A DNA stretch of 10,415 bases from assembly GCA_964394625.1 (NCBI GenBank), contig CAYMYK010000103.1:1-10415 (forward strand). The letters run 5' to 3'. Below are positions 1 to 6,483 of the stretch, piece by piece. The stretch comes from JAUVYV01 sp964394625 (lineage in GTDB: Bacteria; Planctomycetota; Phycisphaerae; Sedimentisphaerales; Anaerobacaceae). Each line of letters starts with the position of its first letter. Position 1 is the stretch's first letter. Under the pieces are notes generated by a model that was not told where the DNA came from, made no database searches, and saw only the letters and a list, made by a program, of their open reading frames with translations. A program made the translations under genes and the position numbers.

Positions 1-1
1 G

Positions 2-286
2 GGGTGTAACGGTTCTTCCGTTTGTGTGGTGCTTGCGGTTGCTGCGGGTATTGTAGATACGATTGCAGACGCGTTCGAGCTTCAGGACGATACGGTGACC
101 AGCGAACAGGTAGATGCGGCGTGCGAGTGCCTGAAACAGACGAGTGAGCAGATTGGTGACATACAGGAAGAGCTGGCCCTGTTGCGAGAGATGGTGAAAC
201 GGCGTTTCGATGAGGTGGTGGCGCTTTTGAATACTCCGCAGGGTAAGCGACCTGCTTGGCCGGTGAAAACGGATGCCCCGGAGTAG
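2..286 (+). CDS. Hypothetical protein, C-terminal part (open at window edge)
   Basis: The reading frame is open from the first bases of the window and ends at TAG 284-286. The gene may therefore begin outside; GTG codons at 26 and 29 are possible internal starts, but no convincing ribosome binding site precedes them. The visible part starts with a short hydrophobic stretch (VCVVLAVAAGIV) and continues into a charged heptad-like segment (EQIGDIQEELALLREMVKRRF), probably a coiled coil, before a proline-containing tail. I do not recognise a family. It is followed in the same frame by a short tail resembling the end of a GH16-type enzyme (299-379) behind two amber codons, so this could be part of a decayed larger gene. 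That it is a real coding remnant is plausible; function is unknown. Confidence 0.4.
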   Translation, partial: GCNGSSVCVVLAVAAGIVDTIADAFELQDDTVTSEQVDAACECLKQTSEQIGDIQEELALLREMVKRRFDEVVALLNTPQGKRPAWPVKTDAPE

Positions 287-298
287 GTTCAGAAATAG

Positions 299-379
299 GT
301 GCAAGAGCAATTGCAGGAACCTGTTGAGGAGCAAAAGATGCTCGTTGACTGGGTACGGGTGTATCGCAAATTACAATGA
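299..379 (+). pseudogene. Tail fragment resembling the C-terminus of a GH16/LamG-type glycanase
   Basis: This is a 26-codon frame ending at TGA 377-379, with the terminal motif MLVDWVRVYRKLQ. The pattern M-x-VDWVRVYQ is the usual last beta-strand of laminarinase-like GH16 glycoside hydrolases, which are common in polysaccharide-degrading planctomycetes. Nothing upstream encodes the GH16 catalytic core (no E-x-D-x-x-E region is visible). The frame is separated from the preceding ORF by in-frame TAG codons at 284-286 and 296-298. I read it as a remnant. The motif is short, so the family assignment is tentative. Confidence 0.35.
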
Positions 380-402
380 CGAACCGGCGGCGCAGCCGGA
401 AG

Positions 403-1662
403 TTATTGCGCGGCCTCGTTAATCCAGATGTCGAGACGGGGCGTCTGCCAGCCGTAGGGCTTGCCTAAGATGTCCAGGTCGCCGTCGCCGTCGAGGTCCG
501 CGATTTTTGATTCGTGGTTGGCGATTCCCTGCGAGACCATCAGCGTCCGGAAATTGCCTTTGCCGTCGCCTGAGAGAATCATATTTTTGGCGTCGCGATT
601 CTTACCGCCGAGGCGCATCTCGGCGACCCAGATGTCGAGATTGCCGTCACGGTCGAAATCGACGATGGCCAGCGAATGCCCGCAGTCGATTTCATCGATG
701 AGGATTTTGGGAACCCAGGTTCCTGTGCCTTTGCGCCATTTGTCTTTTTTCTCTTTCCATTCGTACATCACCATAGGCGCCCAGCCGTCGCCGACGGCGA
801 GGACGACTTCGGGCCTGCCGCCTTTTACAAGCTGTCCTGCGGCGGCACGTGTGAATTCGTAGCCGGCGTCAATGATATTTTCGATGTAATTGTACCCGCC
901 GGTGTGTTTGAACCACCGGCCTCCACCGACGATGTCGAGTACGCCGTCGCCGTCGATATCTGCCTTGGTCAGCCCCTCGTGCTCGTTGACGCTCTTGAAG
1001 CCGGGATACGGCCGGGTCTGCCGCTGGAGCATTTCGCTGTCGCCGCTCCAGGAGTATATGGCGTGACAATCCCACGGCTGGCTCTGCCGCGGGTTTTCGG
1101 GTATTTCGGCAAGGTAGAGCTTTCGGCCGCCCTGGTTCCAGAATACCAGCTCGTCCCGCCCGTCGCCGTCGAAGTCGCCGAAGAGCTGGTCGTGGTGCTT
1201 GTTGGCGCCGTAGTTCTTGATTTCCCTTCGTTTCCACGCTTTACCGGGGTCGAAATCGGGATATGGATTCTCCCACCACCAGACGCAGTTGCTCTCGGAG
1301 TCGCCGCCGAAGACGACGTCAATATCGCCGTCGCCGTCTATGTCCAGACAGGCGGAACCCGCCTCGATGTGCAGCGGCTCGGTTTCAACGGTGTATTTTT
1401 TCCAGCCCTTTTTGACCTTACGATACCAGACGACGGACGGCGTCTTTGTGCGCTCGGCGATAAGAAAATCATTTATGCCGTCCTTATCGACATCGGCAAC
1501 AAGGGCGGCGGTCTGCTGGCTGCCGGCGTTGGGTACCTCGAGGTCGCCGTTGACGGTCGATAGATGCTTCCATTTGACCGCCGGTATATCCTCTGCGGCG
1601 GCACAATTCGAGACCGAAAGCAAAGCGATAGCGACGGCGATTAAAACGGTTGATAAGCGCAT
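403..1662 (-). CDS. Secreted VCBS/FG-GAP repeat beta-propeller protein
   Basis: This is a complete 419-residue protein. Residues 1-23 form a signal peptide (hydrophobic LSTVLIAVAIALLSV, then NCAAA before ED), so it is exported. The mature part carries at least six calcium-loop motifs of the D-x-D-x-D-G type characteristic of FG-GAP/VCBS propeller blades: DVDKDG (57-62), DIDGDGDID (107-115), DFDGDGRDE (163-171), DIDGDGVLD (235-243), DFDRDGNLD (335-343) and DLDGDGDLD (389-397). A seven-bladed propeller is inferred. Such proteins are abundant in planctomycetes and are thought to work in surface adhesion or glycan binding; no catalytic motif is visible. The ATG is preceded by AGGAG about 8 nt upstream, which supports the start. 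A weak GC hairpin without a T-run (about 382-396) lies just downstream of the stop. The gene stands alone on this strand. Confidence 0.9.
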   Translation of the reverse strand: MRLSTVLIAVAIALLSVSNCAAAEDIPAVKWKHLSTVNGDLEVPNAGSQQTAALVADVDKDGINDFLIAERTKTPSVVWYRKVKKGWKKYTVETEPLHIEAGSACLDIDGDGDIDVVFGGDSESNCVWWWENPYPDFDPGKAWKRREIKNYGANKHHDQLFGDFDGDGRDELVFWNQGGRKLYLAEIPENPRQSQPWDCHAIYSWSGDSEMLQRQTRPYPGFKSVNEHEGLTKADIDGDGVLDIVGGGRWFKHTGGYNYIENIIDAGYEFTRAAAGQLVKGGRPEVVLAVGDGWAPMVMYEWKEKKDKWRKGTGTWVPKILIDEIDCGHSLAIVDFDRDGNLDIWVAEMRLGGKNRDAKNMILSGDGKGNFRTLMVSQGIANHESKIADLDGDGDLDILGKPYGWQTPRLDIWINEAAQ

Positions 1663-1782
1663 TATTAAGCTCCTATGTTAAAAGTCTACTCCAATTTTCA
1701 TTTATTTTTACGTTAAGTATTTGTGATTACAAAGTTTGGGAAATCTTCAAATATCCAGTCATTCTTCAACGTTTTGGATAAT

Positions 1783-1897
1783 GGGGACAGTGGGGGCGTT
1801 GAAAAAATGGCGTAATGAGAATTTTAGCCCTAATTCCGGCCTGAAATCGCAGGTTGTTTTTTTGTTTACAGGGTTTTTCAACAGCCCCACTGTCCCT
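1783..1897. repeat. MITE-like element with 24-bp imperfect terminal inverted repeats
   Basis: The left arm, 1783-1806, begins GGGGACAGTGGGG and ends GTTGAAAAA. The right arm, 1874-1897, is its reverse complement with 21 of 24 positions matching. The mismatches are the outermost base and two adjacent internal bases. The 67-nt centre has no coding potential. Termini of the GGGGACAGT type are commonly seen around REP-associated/IS200-like transposase genes, and a transposase stub lies 1.3 kb to the right. No clear target-site duplication could be identified. The right end coincides with the stop codon of the neighbouring RHS fragment, which suggests insertion into, or excision scarring of, that gene. 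A simple foldback structure at a transcript end is an alternative, but there is no U-run. Confidence 0.6.
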
Positions 1898-2117
1898 AGT
1901 TTGCAATGATGTAAGCCGTCTTATTTGCACCTGTCGTTTCTACAAAGACCTGTGAATAACCTGTAAGATTCTGTGAATCTACCAGATATGTCGTACTGAC
2001 ACCATCGACGATTTTCTCGACACGATTACCGGCCGGGTCGTACTTGTATTCGGTAACCGTAACGCTGCCATCGTCAACCGTTACCTTCGCCAGCCGACCC
2101 TGAAGGTTGTATTGAAC
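1896..2117 (-). pseudogene. RHS/YD-repeat protein fragment
   Basis: On the minus strand 73 codons read without a stop and contain the signature YKYDPAGNRVEKI, preceded by YNLQGRLAKVTVDDG and followed by STTYLVDSQNLTGYSQV. This is the canonical YD repeat and the segment just before the RHS-repeat-associated core domain. The frame is closed upstream by TGA (2121-2123) with no start codon or RBS. It closes downstream at TAG 1896-1898, inside the right arm of the inverted repeat. The RHS core and any C-terminal toxin are missing, as are all upstream repeats. RHS proteins are large surface or secreted polymorphic-toxin shells; this piece is a non-functional remnant. The identification is strong because the YD motif is distinctive. 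Confidence 0.8.
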
Positions 2118-2184
2118 TTTTCAAAGAACGGTTCAACTGTACCTCAGAAGTTCCCTTTATTCGTTTTTATCTGCAGCAGTCTTG

Positions 2185-2877
2185 TCACTTAGGGATACTC
2201 CAGAGGTAAACACTATGCCCCACTGACAATGCATTTGTGCCTAGCGATGCTAAACTTTCGGCCTCCAGCGGACCTACTACCATCCAGATCCCACCGACCG
2301 CTCCCCAGTGAAACGACGCGATGCGTACGATGCGACCGTCCTCTCCGCCTATGCTTTCCTTGACACGCGCTGAACCTGGATCAAGTACTCTTATAAAGGA
2401 GGGCGCTTGCCGCAAATCAACATCAAAGTAGTGCAAATCTGCGTCTAACTCAACTTCCTGTATCCATTTGCGGACAGCATCGGCATCAAGCCTTCGCTGA
2501 ATTCTAGCGCGAAAACCATGCAAGTATGTCAATTCAAAAGAGTTATTCCCAAGGCTTATTGGAATAACCCCGACCGCGCACAGGGCAACCACGCAAAGCA
2601 TAAGTTTCGCTTGTGTCTCCAATTCTTTTCGGTAAATAACGATCCTCGATATTGTAATAACGGCGTACGCAACAAGTAAGAAAGGCATCACCATATAAAC
2701 CGCCATACTCAGAAGACGGACCATAGGCGAGCTAATGAAACCCGAAAAAAACTGGACGTATGGGAAGCAGTAAACATAAGTTATTGCCGCAACAACAAGC
2801 GAGGAAATGAGCAACAATTCGGTTTGTAGCTTGTCTACAGCTTTTTTTTTCGGCATCAAGATACTCTCAAGTCCCAT
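2185..2877 (-). CDS. Hypothetical membrane protein with three N-terminal TM segments
   Basis: The product is 230 residues long if started at ATG 2877, which has GGGGAG 8 nt upstream. A longer reading from TTG 2910 would add 11 residues but has no good RBS. Three hydrophobic segments are visible: about 21-38, 55-81 and 91-109. They are followed by a soluble domain of about 120 residues (for example VRKWIQEVELDADLHYFDVDLRQ and GGIWMVVGPLEAESL) that would face the far side of the membrane after an odd number of spans. I do not recognise a family. It follows the 85-residue gene at 2912-3169 closely and probably shares its transcript. It lies between an RHS fragment and a transposase stub, the kind of place where toxin/immunity cassettes are found, but no sequence motif shows that role. 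A run of nine A residues early in the gene (codons KKK, near residue 11) is a possible slippage site. Confidence 0.6.
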   Translation of the reverse strand: MGLESILMPKKKAVDKLQTELLLISSLVVAAITYVYCFPYVQFFSGFISSPMVRLLSMAVYMVMPFLLVAYAVITISRIVIYRKELETQAKLMLCVVALCAVGVIPISLGNNSFELTYLHGFRARIQRRLDADAVRKWIQEVELDADLHYFDVDLRQAPSFIRVLDPGSARVKESIGGEDGRIVRIASFHWGAVGGIWMVVGPLEAESLASLGTNALSVGHSVYLWSIPK

Positions 2878-2911
2878 AAGTAGGTCTCCCCAGCAATAAG
2901 CGATAAGCAAT

Positions 2912-3169
2912 TCACCAGCCGAACTTATACCTCAAAGGCTCATACCACTTCTTTTCGCAAGCTTTACAATCTGGCCTTGCCTTTGAATACACCTCATATA
3001 CTTCTGTGTAACCGGCTATCGTCCAAGCCGCAGCTTCCTCAAGGTGCTTACCCCTGTAACTTGCTCCGGGATTACCTACTTTCCAAGCAGTCACAAGCAA
3101 GAGAGCGTCGTCCAACGATTTCCTCTGCGTTCGAAATCTGGGGACGCCATACCTATTTCCTTTTTTCAT
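2912..3169 (-). CDS. Small hypothetical protein, aromatic/basic C-terminus
   Basis: This is an 85-residue ORF starting at ATG 3169 (only a weak AGAGAA upstream) and bounded upstream by an in-frame TAG. The product is basic and soluble: an N-terminal KKGNRYGVPRFRTQRKS, a central helical part (LDDALLLVTAWKVG...HLEEAAAWTIAGYTEVYEV), and a C-terminus with a C-x2-C pair (PDCKACEKKWYEPLRYKFGW). Two cysteines alone do not establish metal binding. The stop lies 34 nt before the ATG of the membrane protein, so the two genes are likely cotranscribed. The family is unrecognised. Its position next to RHS debris makes an orphan polymorphic-toxin or immunity gene conceivable, but this is inference from context only. 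Confidence 0.5.
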   Translation of the reverse strand: MKKGNRYGVPRFRTQRKSLDDALLLVTAWKVGNPGASYRGKHLEEAAAWTIAGYTEVYEVYSKARPDCKACEKKWYEPLRYKFGW

Positions 3170-3195
3170 TAATATTCTCTAAATAGTAAGGACAG

Positions 3196-3333
3196 TCAAT
3201 TTTTCTTACCCATCCTAACATTTTTCTTGCTCTTTTTATTCTTTTTTGGCCTGCCGACGGGAAGAGGCCGAACGCGTCGGCCGAGAAGCTTTTCGAGCTT
3301 GCTGAGAAATCCGTCGCTTCCCAACGGTCTGCC
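3196..3333 (-). pseudogene. C-terminal stub of a REP-associated (Y1, IS200-like) transposase
   Basis: The last 45 residues of a minus-strand ORF read GRPLGSDGF, then SKLEKLLGRRVRP, then VGRPKKNKKSKK, ending at TGA 3196-3198. This order (GRPLGS, a short helix with E-x-L-x-GR, then a basic GRPKK tail) is the characteristic C-terminus of REP-associated tyrosine transposases (RAYTs) of the Y1/HUH class. The catalytic part with the HUH motif and tyrosine is absent. The open frame extending upstream to 3483 does not resemble the family and contains the promoter of the next gene. This is therefore a decayed remnant. The bases GGACAGT (3190-3196) at its end are the same as in the terminal repeats of the element at 1783-1897. 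Confidence 0.65.
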
Positions 3334-3439
3334 CAGCATATCAAATCTACTGATGATATTACAAGAAAACAAAGTTCCCGCCAAGTAAGTTTTCCTCCGC
3401 ACGGTGCTCTTCTTTACATCACAGCCGTAACAACAAGTA

Positions 3440-3468
3440 TTGACAATCGCCGCTGCGAGGTGTAAAAT
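3440..3468 (+). promoter_or_regulatory. Sigma-70 promoter of the E2 gene
   Basis: TTGACA at 3440-3445 (perfect -35) is separated by 17 nt from TAAAAT at 3463-3468 (5 of 6 to the -10 consensus). Transcription would start near 3475, giving a leader of roughly 47 nt before the ATG at 3522. The promoter lies just past the transposase stub, so the gene has its own signal despite the disturbed upstream region. Confidence 0.7.
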
Positions 3469-3521
3469 CCCCGTTTCAGGCAATTAACCGAAAATACTCT
3501 TCTCGAAAAGGGAATGTGACA

Positions 3522-4742
3522 ATGGCAAAGGAAGTTCGATTACCGCAGTTAGGCCAGACTATGGAAGAAGGCACCATCGTCAACTGCCTCGTAAAGGTGG
3601 GCGAGAGGGTGAAAAAAGGCGACGTACTGTTCGAGATAGAGACCGACAAGGCCACCTTAGAGCTGGAATCACCGGCCGACGGTTTTGTCAGGCACATCAT
3701 CGCCGAGGTTGGCCGGACCCTGCCCGTCGGCGAGCCGGTGCTCGTGCTCGGCGAAAAAGATGAGCAAATCACCGACGAGTTTATCAAGTCACTGACCGCC
3801 GGCGCACCGGCGGCCTCTGCTGAGGCCGCTCAAATACCCGCACCTGCCGCCGACACCAGGACCGAACCCACAGCCGCACCGGCCGCCGCCCGTGCCAAAA
3901 CGCCGGCCTCGCCGAGGGCAAAAAAGTTGGCCGCCGAGCTCGGTGTGGACCTGACGGCGGTTAAAGGGACAGGCCCGGGCGGCAGGATTACCGAAGATGA
4001 CGTCAGCCGAGCCGGCGGTACTGCAAACGGCTCAGCCGGGGCGGCACCAACCGGTGCCGAGCCACGGCTCGGCCAAACCATACCACTTAGCCGGCTGCAA
4101 AAAATCACCGGCCGGAAAATGCTTCGCTCCAAACAGGAAATACCCTGCTTCTATCTCAACGCAAAGGCCGACGTGACAGAGCTTGTCACATACCGAACCA
4201 AGCTGAATCAGACCGGCGATGTCAAGGTCGCCTACAACGATTTTATAATCAAGGCCGTCGCGACGGGCCTGGAAAAGTTCCCCCTTATGACGGGCCAGCT
4301 CGACGGCGACAACATCAAACTGGCCGGCTCAATCGGGGTGGGCCTGGCAATCTCGGTTGCCGACGGCCTGGTCGCTCCAATCGTAAAGGACGTGCAGAAC
4401 AAGACTCTGGCAGAAGTCGCCCGCTACAGCATCTCTCTTATCGAACGCACACGCGCCGGCAAGCTCACACCCGACGACCTCGCAGGCGGCTGCATCACCG
4501 TCAGCAACCTCGGCGCATTCGGCATCGACTCATTTATCCCGATAGTCGTGCCGGGCCAGTGCTCCATCCTCGGCATAGGCCAAATCACCGATGCGCTCGT
4601 TCCGTCCGACGGCGGTGTCCTTGTCCGCAAGCTGTTCAATATGACATTGTCGGCCGACCACAAGGTGACAAACGGCGCCTACGCCGCCGAGTTTCTCGAT
4701 TTCGTCCGCAAAACGCTCGAAGAGCCGGGGGGCTTCAAATAG
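3522..4742 (+). CDS. 2-oxo acid dehydrogenase E2 component (dihydrolipoamide acyltransferase)
   Basis: The 406-residue protein transfers an acyl group from a lipoyl arm to CoA at the core of a 2-oxo acid dehydrogenase complex. Pyruvate is the likely substrate, but this is not decided by sequence. Domains are in the usual order: lipoyl domain (about 1-80, with the lipoylated Lys43 in ETDKATLELES), Ala/Pro-rich linker, peripheral-subunit-binding domain (about 128-164, SPRAKKLAAELGVDL...GPGGRITEDDV), a second linker, then the catalytic domain (about 185-406), with GGCITVSNLGAFGID and LSADHKVTNGAYAAEFL. His380 is the catalytic histidine; the usual HRxxxDG reads HKVTNG here, so the conserved Asp is Asn384. 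ATG 3522 is preferred over GTG 3516 because AAGGGA lies 8 nt upstream and MAKEVRLPQLGQ is the family start. No E1 or E3 gene is next to it, so partners must be encoded elsewhere. Monocistronic: own promoter, own terminator. Confidence 0.93.
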   Translation: MAKEVRLPQLGQTMEEGTIVNCLVKVGERVKKGDVLFEIETDKATLELESPADGFVRHIIAEVGRTLPVGEPVLVLGEKDEQITDEFIKSLTAGAPAASAEAAQIPAPAADTRTEPTAAPAAARAKTPASPRAKKLAAELGVDLTAVKGTGPGGRITEDDVSRAGGTANGSAGAAPTGAEPRLGQTIPLSRLQKITGRKMLRSKQEIPCFYLNAKADVTELVTYRTKLNQTGDVKVAYNDFIIKAVATGLEKFPLMTGQLDGDNIKLAGSIGVGLAISVADGLVAPIVKDVQNKTLAEVARYSISLIERTRAGKLTPDDLAGGCITVSNLGAFGIDSFIPIVVPGQCSILGIGQITDALVPSDGGVLVRKLFNMTLSADHKVTNGAYAAEFLDFVRKTLEEPGGFK

Positions 4743-4766
4743 CACCTAACGTAACTAAGGACCGAT

Positions 4767-4807
4767 AAAAAGCGGCATTGAGACACTGCTTTCGATGCTG
4801 CTTTTTT
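4767..4807 (+). terminator. Intrinsic terminator of the E2 gene
   Basis: The left arm AAAAAGCGGCAT (4767-4778) pairs with ATGCTGCTTTTT (4795-4806), with one G-U pair, around a 16-nt loop, and the right arm runs into a T-tract. It starts 24 nt after the E2 stop codon. The A/T-rich base means it could work in both directions. Confidence 0.75.
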
Positions 4808-5027
4808 CAACCACCGCGCCCGTCACCGCCCGCCAAGGCCCTTTCCTATACTGTCAACTGTGTTTTTTATCGGCTGGTCCCATAAAAAGGTAAAGTTTTT
4901 AAGCTGTTGTTGCCGAAAAATCCAATGGGCGACGGACCCTCTCGACAGCACTGGTACGCAGTCAATGAGCCGGGCCAAAGTGTCTTTCTATAAATATGCA
5001 CATTATTGTAGAGGTTTCGGGCAAAGG
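4808..5027 (+). other. Intergenic leader before the ParA-CBM48 gene
   Basis: The reading frame of the downstream ATPase stays open back to about 4860, but this stretch encodes nothing like the family and has no good ribosome binding site, so I treat it as leader. A -10-like TATAAA is at 4989-4994 without a matching -35. GAGG at 5011-5014 and AAGG immediately before the ATG are the only Shine-Dalgarno-like sequences. No firm promoter can be called. Confidence 0.35.
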
Positions 5028-6281
5028 ATGAGAACGATAGCGATTGTCAATCAAAAGGGCGGATGCGGAAAAACCACGGTATCGATAAACCTCGCAAGCG
5101 CACTGGCCGAGGCGGGCAAAAAGACCCTTCTGGTGGATATGGACTCGCAGTCGCACTGCGCCGTCGGCTTAGCTGTGCCGGAGGAGCAAATCGAGCAGAG
5201 CATATACGACATCCTCATCAGCTACAGCAGAAATGAGCCGCTCAAGCTGTCCGAGATACTGTGGGAAATCGGCGAGAATCTCGAGCTGGCGCCGGCAAGC
5301 ATCGACCTGTCGGCGTTCGAGCAGCAAATGGCCGGCGTACCCGAACGCGAAAGCTGCCTGAGAAAGGTCCTCGATGCGGTTGAGAACGAATACGACTGTG
5401 TCATAATCGACTGCCCCCCGTCCGTGGGACTGCTCACGTTTAATGCGCTCAGGGCCGCCACCGACGTAATCGTACCGGTCGAAACCGGCTACTTCTCGCT
5501 GCACGGACTGAGCAGGCAGCTCGAAACTCTCGGCATCCTCTGCCAGCGATGCAACCAGCACGTCAACGTAAGGGTTCTCGCCAGCATGTACGACATAAGA
5601 ACGAAAATGGCTCGTGAGATACTCGGCGAGCTGCGTTCACAGTTCAACGACAAGATGTTCAGGACGACGGTTAATTTCAATACGAAGCTCAAGGAGGCCA
5701 CGAGCTTCGGCCAGCCAATTTGTGAATACGACCCGGCGAGCAGGGGTCACGCCGATTTTGAGTCGCTGGCAAGAGAGGTCATCAGCACCAAGGCCGAAGA
5801 GCCGCGCCGCCGGATAGTCGAGTCCCTCACCGACCAGCTCGAAGCCATCACCGCAACCGCAGATGAGCTGCTCGAGCAGGCAAAACCAAAGATACGGGAA
5901 ATCCCGGCGCCCAGGCCCCAGCCGGCCAGGCCCGAGGCCCTCAAGCCCGAAAAGGCGGCCCAGCCCGACCTGGCTCGAACGGACGCAAAACTGTCCGATT
6001 ACTACGGCGTCAACCAGATAAATGACGCCGTCGTATTCGTAACGCTCTACCCGCGCGCCAAAAGTGTCCAGGTGGCGGGCGATTTCAACAACTGGCAGCC
6101 CTCAAAAACGCCGCTGCAAAAGGTCGGCGAAAGCGGCGTCTGGCAGAAATCCGTCAAGCTGACTTCCGGAAAGTACCGTTACCGGCTTGTCGTCGATGGC
6201 CAGTGGCAGCAGGACCCCTACAACGAAACGACCGAGCTGAATCCGTTCGGCGGCTATAACTCCGTCGTCGAAGTCAAGTAA
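5028..6281 (+). CDS. ParA/MinD-family ATPase fused to a C-terminal CBM48 (AMPK-type glycogen-binding) domain
   Basis: This is a 417-residue cytoplasmic protein. Residues 1-255 are a ParA-type P-loop ATPase: deviant Walker A KGGCGKTT (10-17, signature Lys10), Walker A' LLVDMD (34-39), and switch region VIIDCPPSVG (125-134). ATP-driven dimerisation is the family mechanism; cargo is unknown. A Pro/Ala/Lys-rich linker follows (about 285-320). Residues about 334-417 form an E-set CBM48 module: VFVTLYPRAKSVQVAGDFNNWQP (read as two parts, with GDFNNW at 351-356), then GKYRYRLVVDGQWQQDP (381-397) and GGYNSVVEV. This module is known from AMPK beta subunits and glycogen-branching enzymes, where it binds alpha-glucans. 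The start at 5028 is chosen because MRTIAIVNQKGG is the standard ParA opening; upstream in-frame codons add an unrelated N-terminus. No parB or parS-like partner is adjacent, so chromosome partitioning is not indicated; positioning of a glycan body or regulation by glycogen is speculation. Confidence 0.88.
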   Translation: MRTIAIVNQKGGCGKTTVSINLASALAEAGKKTLLVDMDSQSHCAVGLAVPEEQIEQSIYDILISYSRNEPLKLSEILWEIGENLELAPASIDLSAFEQQMAGVPERESCLRKVLDAVENEYDCVIIDCPPSVGLLTFNALRAATDVIVPVETGYFSLHGLSRQLETLGILCQRCNQHVNVRVLASMYDIRTKMAREILGELRSQFNDKMFRTTVNFNTKLKEATSFGQPICEYDPASRGHADFESLAREVISTKAEEPRRRIVESLTDQLEAITATADELLEQAKPKIREIPAPRPQPARPEALKPEKAAQPDLARTDAKLSDYYGVNQINDAVVFVTLYPRAKSVQVAGDFNNWQPSKTPLQKVGESGVWQKSVKLTSGKYRYRLVVDGQWQQDPYNETTELNPFGGYNSVVEVK

Positions 6282-6392
6282 CCCACAACCTTTATACACG
6301 TCGGTACCGTCTTTGCCGCTCATTATTCTCCGGGCGCCCACACCCTGCAAATTTCAGCTTGCACAAAAATAAAAAAAACCGCCGGATTTTTC

Positions 6393-6421
6393 TTGACAGC
6401 CGAACCGGCAAGAGCTATTAG
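6393..6421 (+). promoter_or_regulatory. Probable sigma-70 promoter of the P-domain/DUF1080 operon
   Basis: TTGACA (6393-6398) is followed after 17 nt by TATTAG (6416-6421, 4 of 6 to the -10 consensus). The predicted start lies near 6428, about 56 nt before the ATG at 6484. A sigma-54 TGGCAC/TTGC element, known upstream of some PEP-CTERM genes, was looked for and not seen. Confidence 0.5.
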
Positions 6422-6483
6422 TACGACAGTAACGGGGGCGAGGATTGAGTAGTCAGGTATCGAACTTTTATTGCGGAGTTTGT

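Noticed and set aside
284..298. Amber codons recoded as amino acid (alternative code or readthrough)
   Set aside because: TAG serves as the true stop of the E2 gene (4740-4742) right after the expected C-terminus, and no readthrough signal is visible.
676..1563. Long plus-strand ORF (295 codons) opposite the propeller gene
   Set aside because: It mirrors the D-x-D-x-D-G codons of the real gene (GTCGCCGTC repeats read as Val-Ala-Val), has no RBS and resembles no family; the minus-strand gene has signal peptide, RBS and six calcium motifs.
3345..3483. Upstream extension of the transposase stub to ATG 3483
   Set aside because: This part does not resemble a Y1 transposase and contains the near-consensus promoter of the E2 gene, so it is a chance open frame.
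4860..5027. N-terminal extension of the ParA protein from 4860
   Set aside because: The 56 extra residues have no similarity to the family and no RBS, while MRTIAIVNQKGG at 5028 is the standard start.
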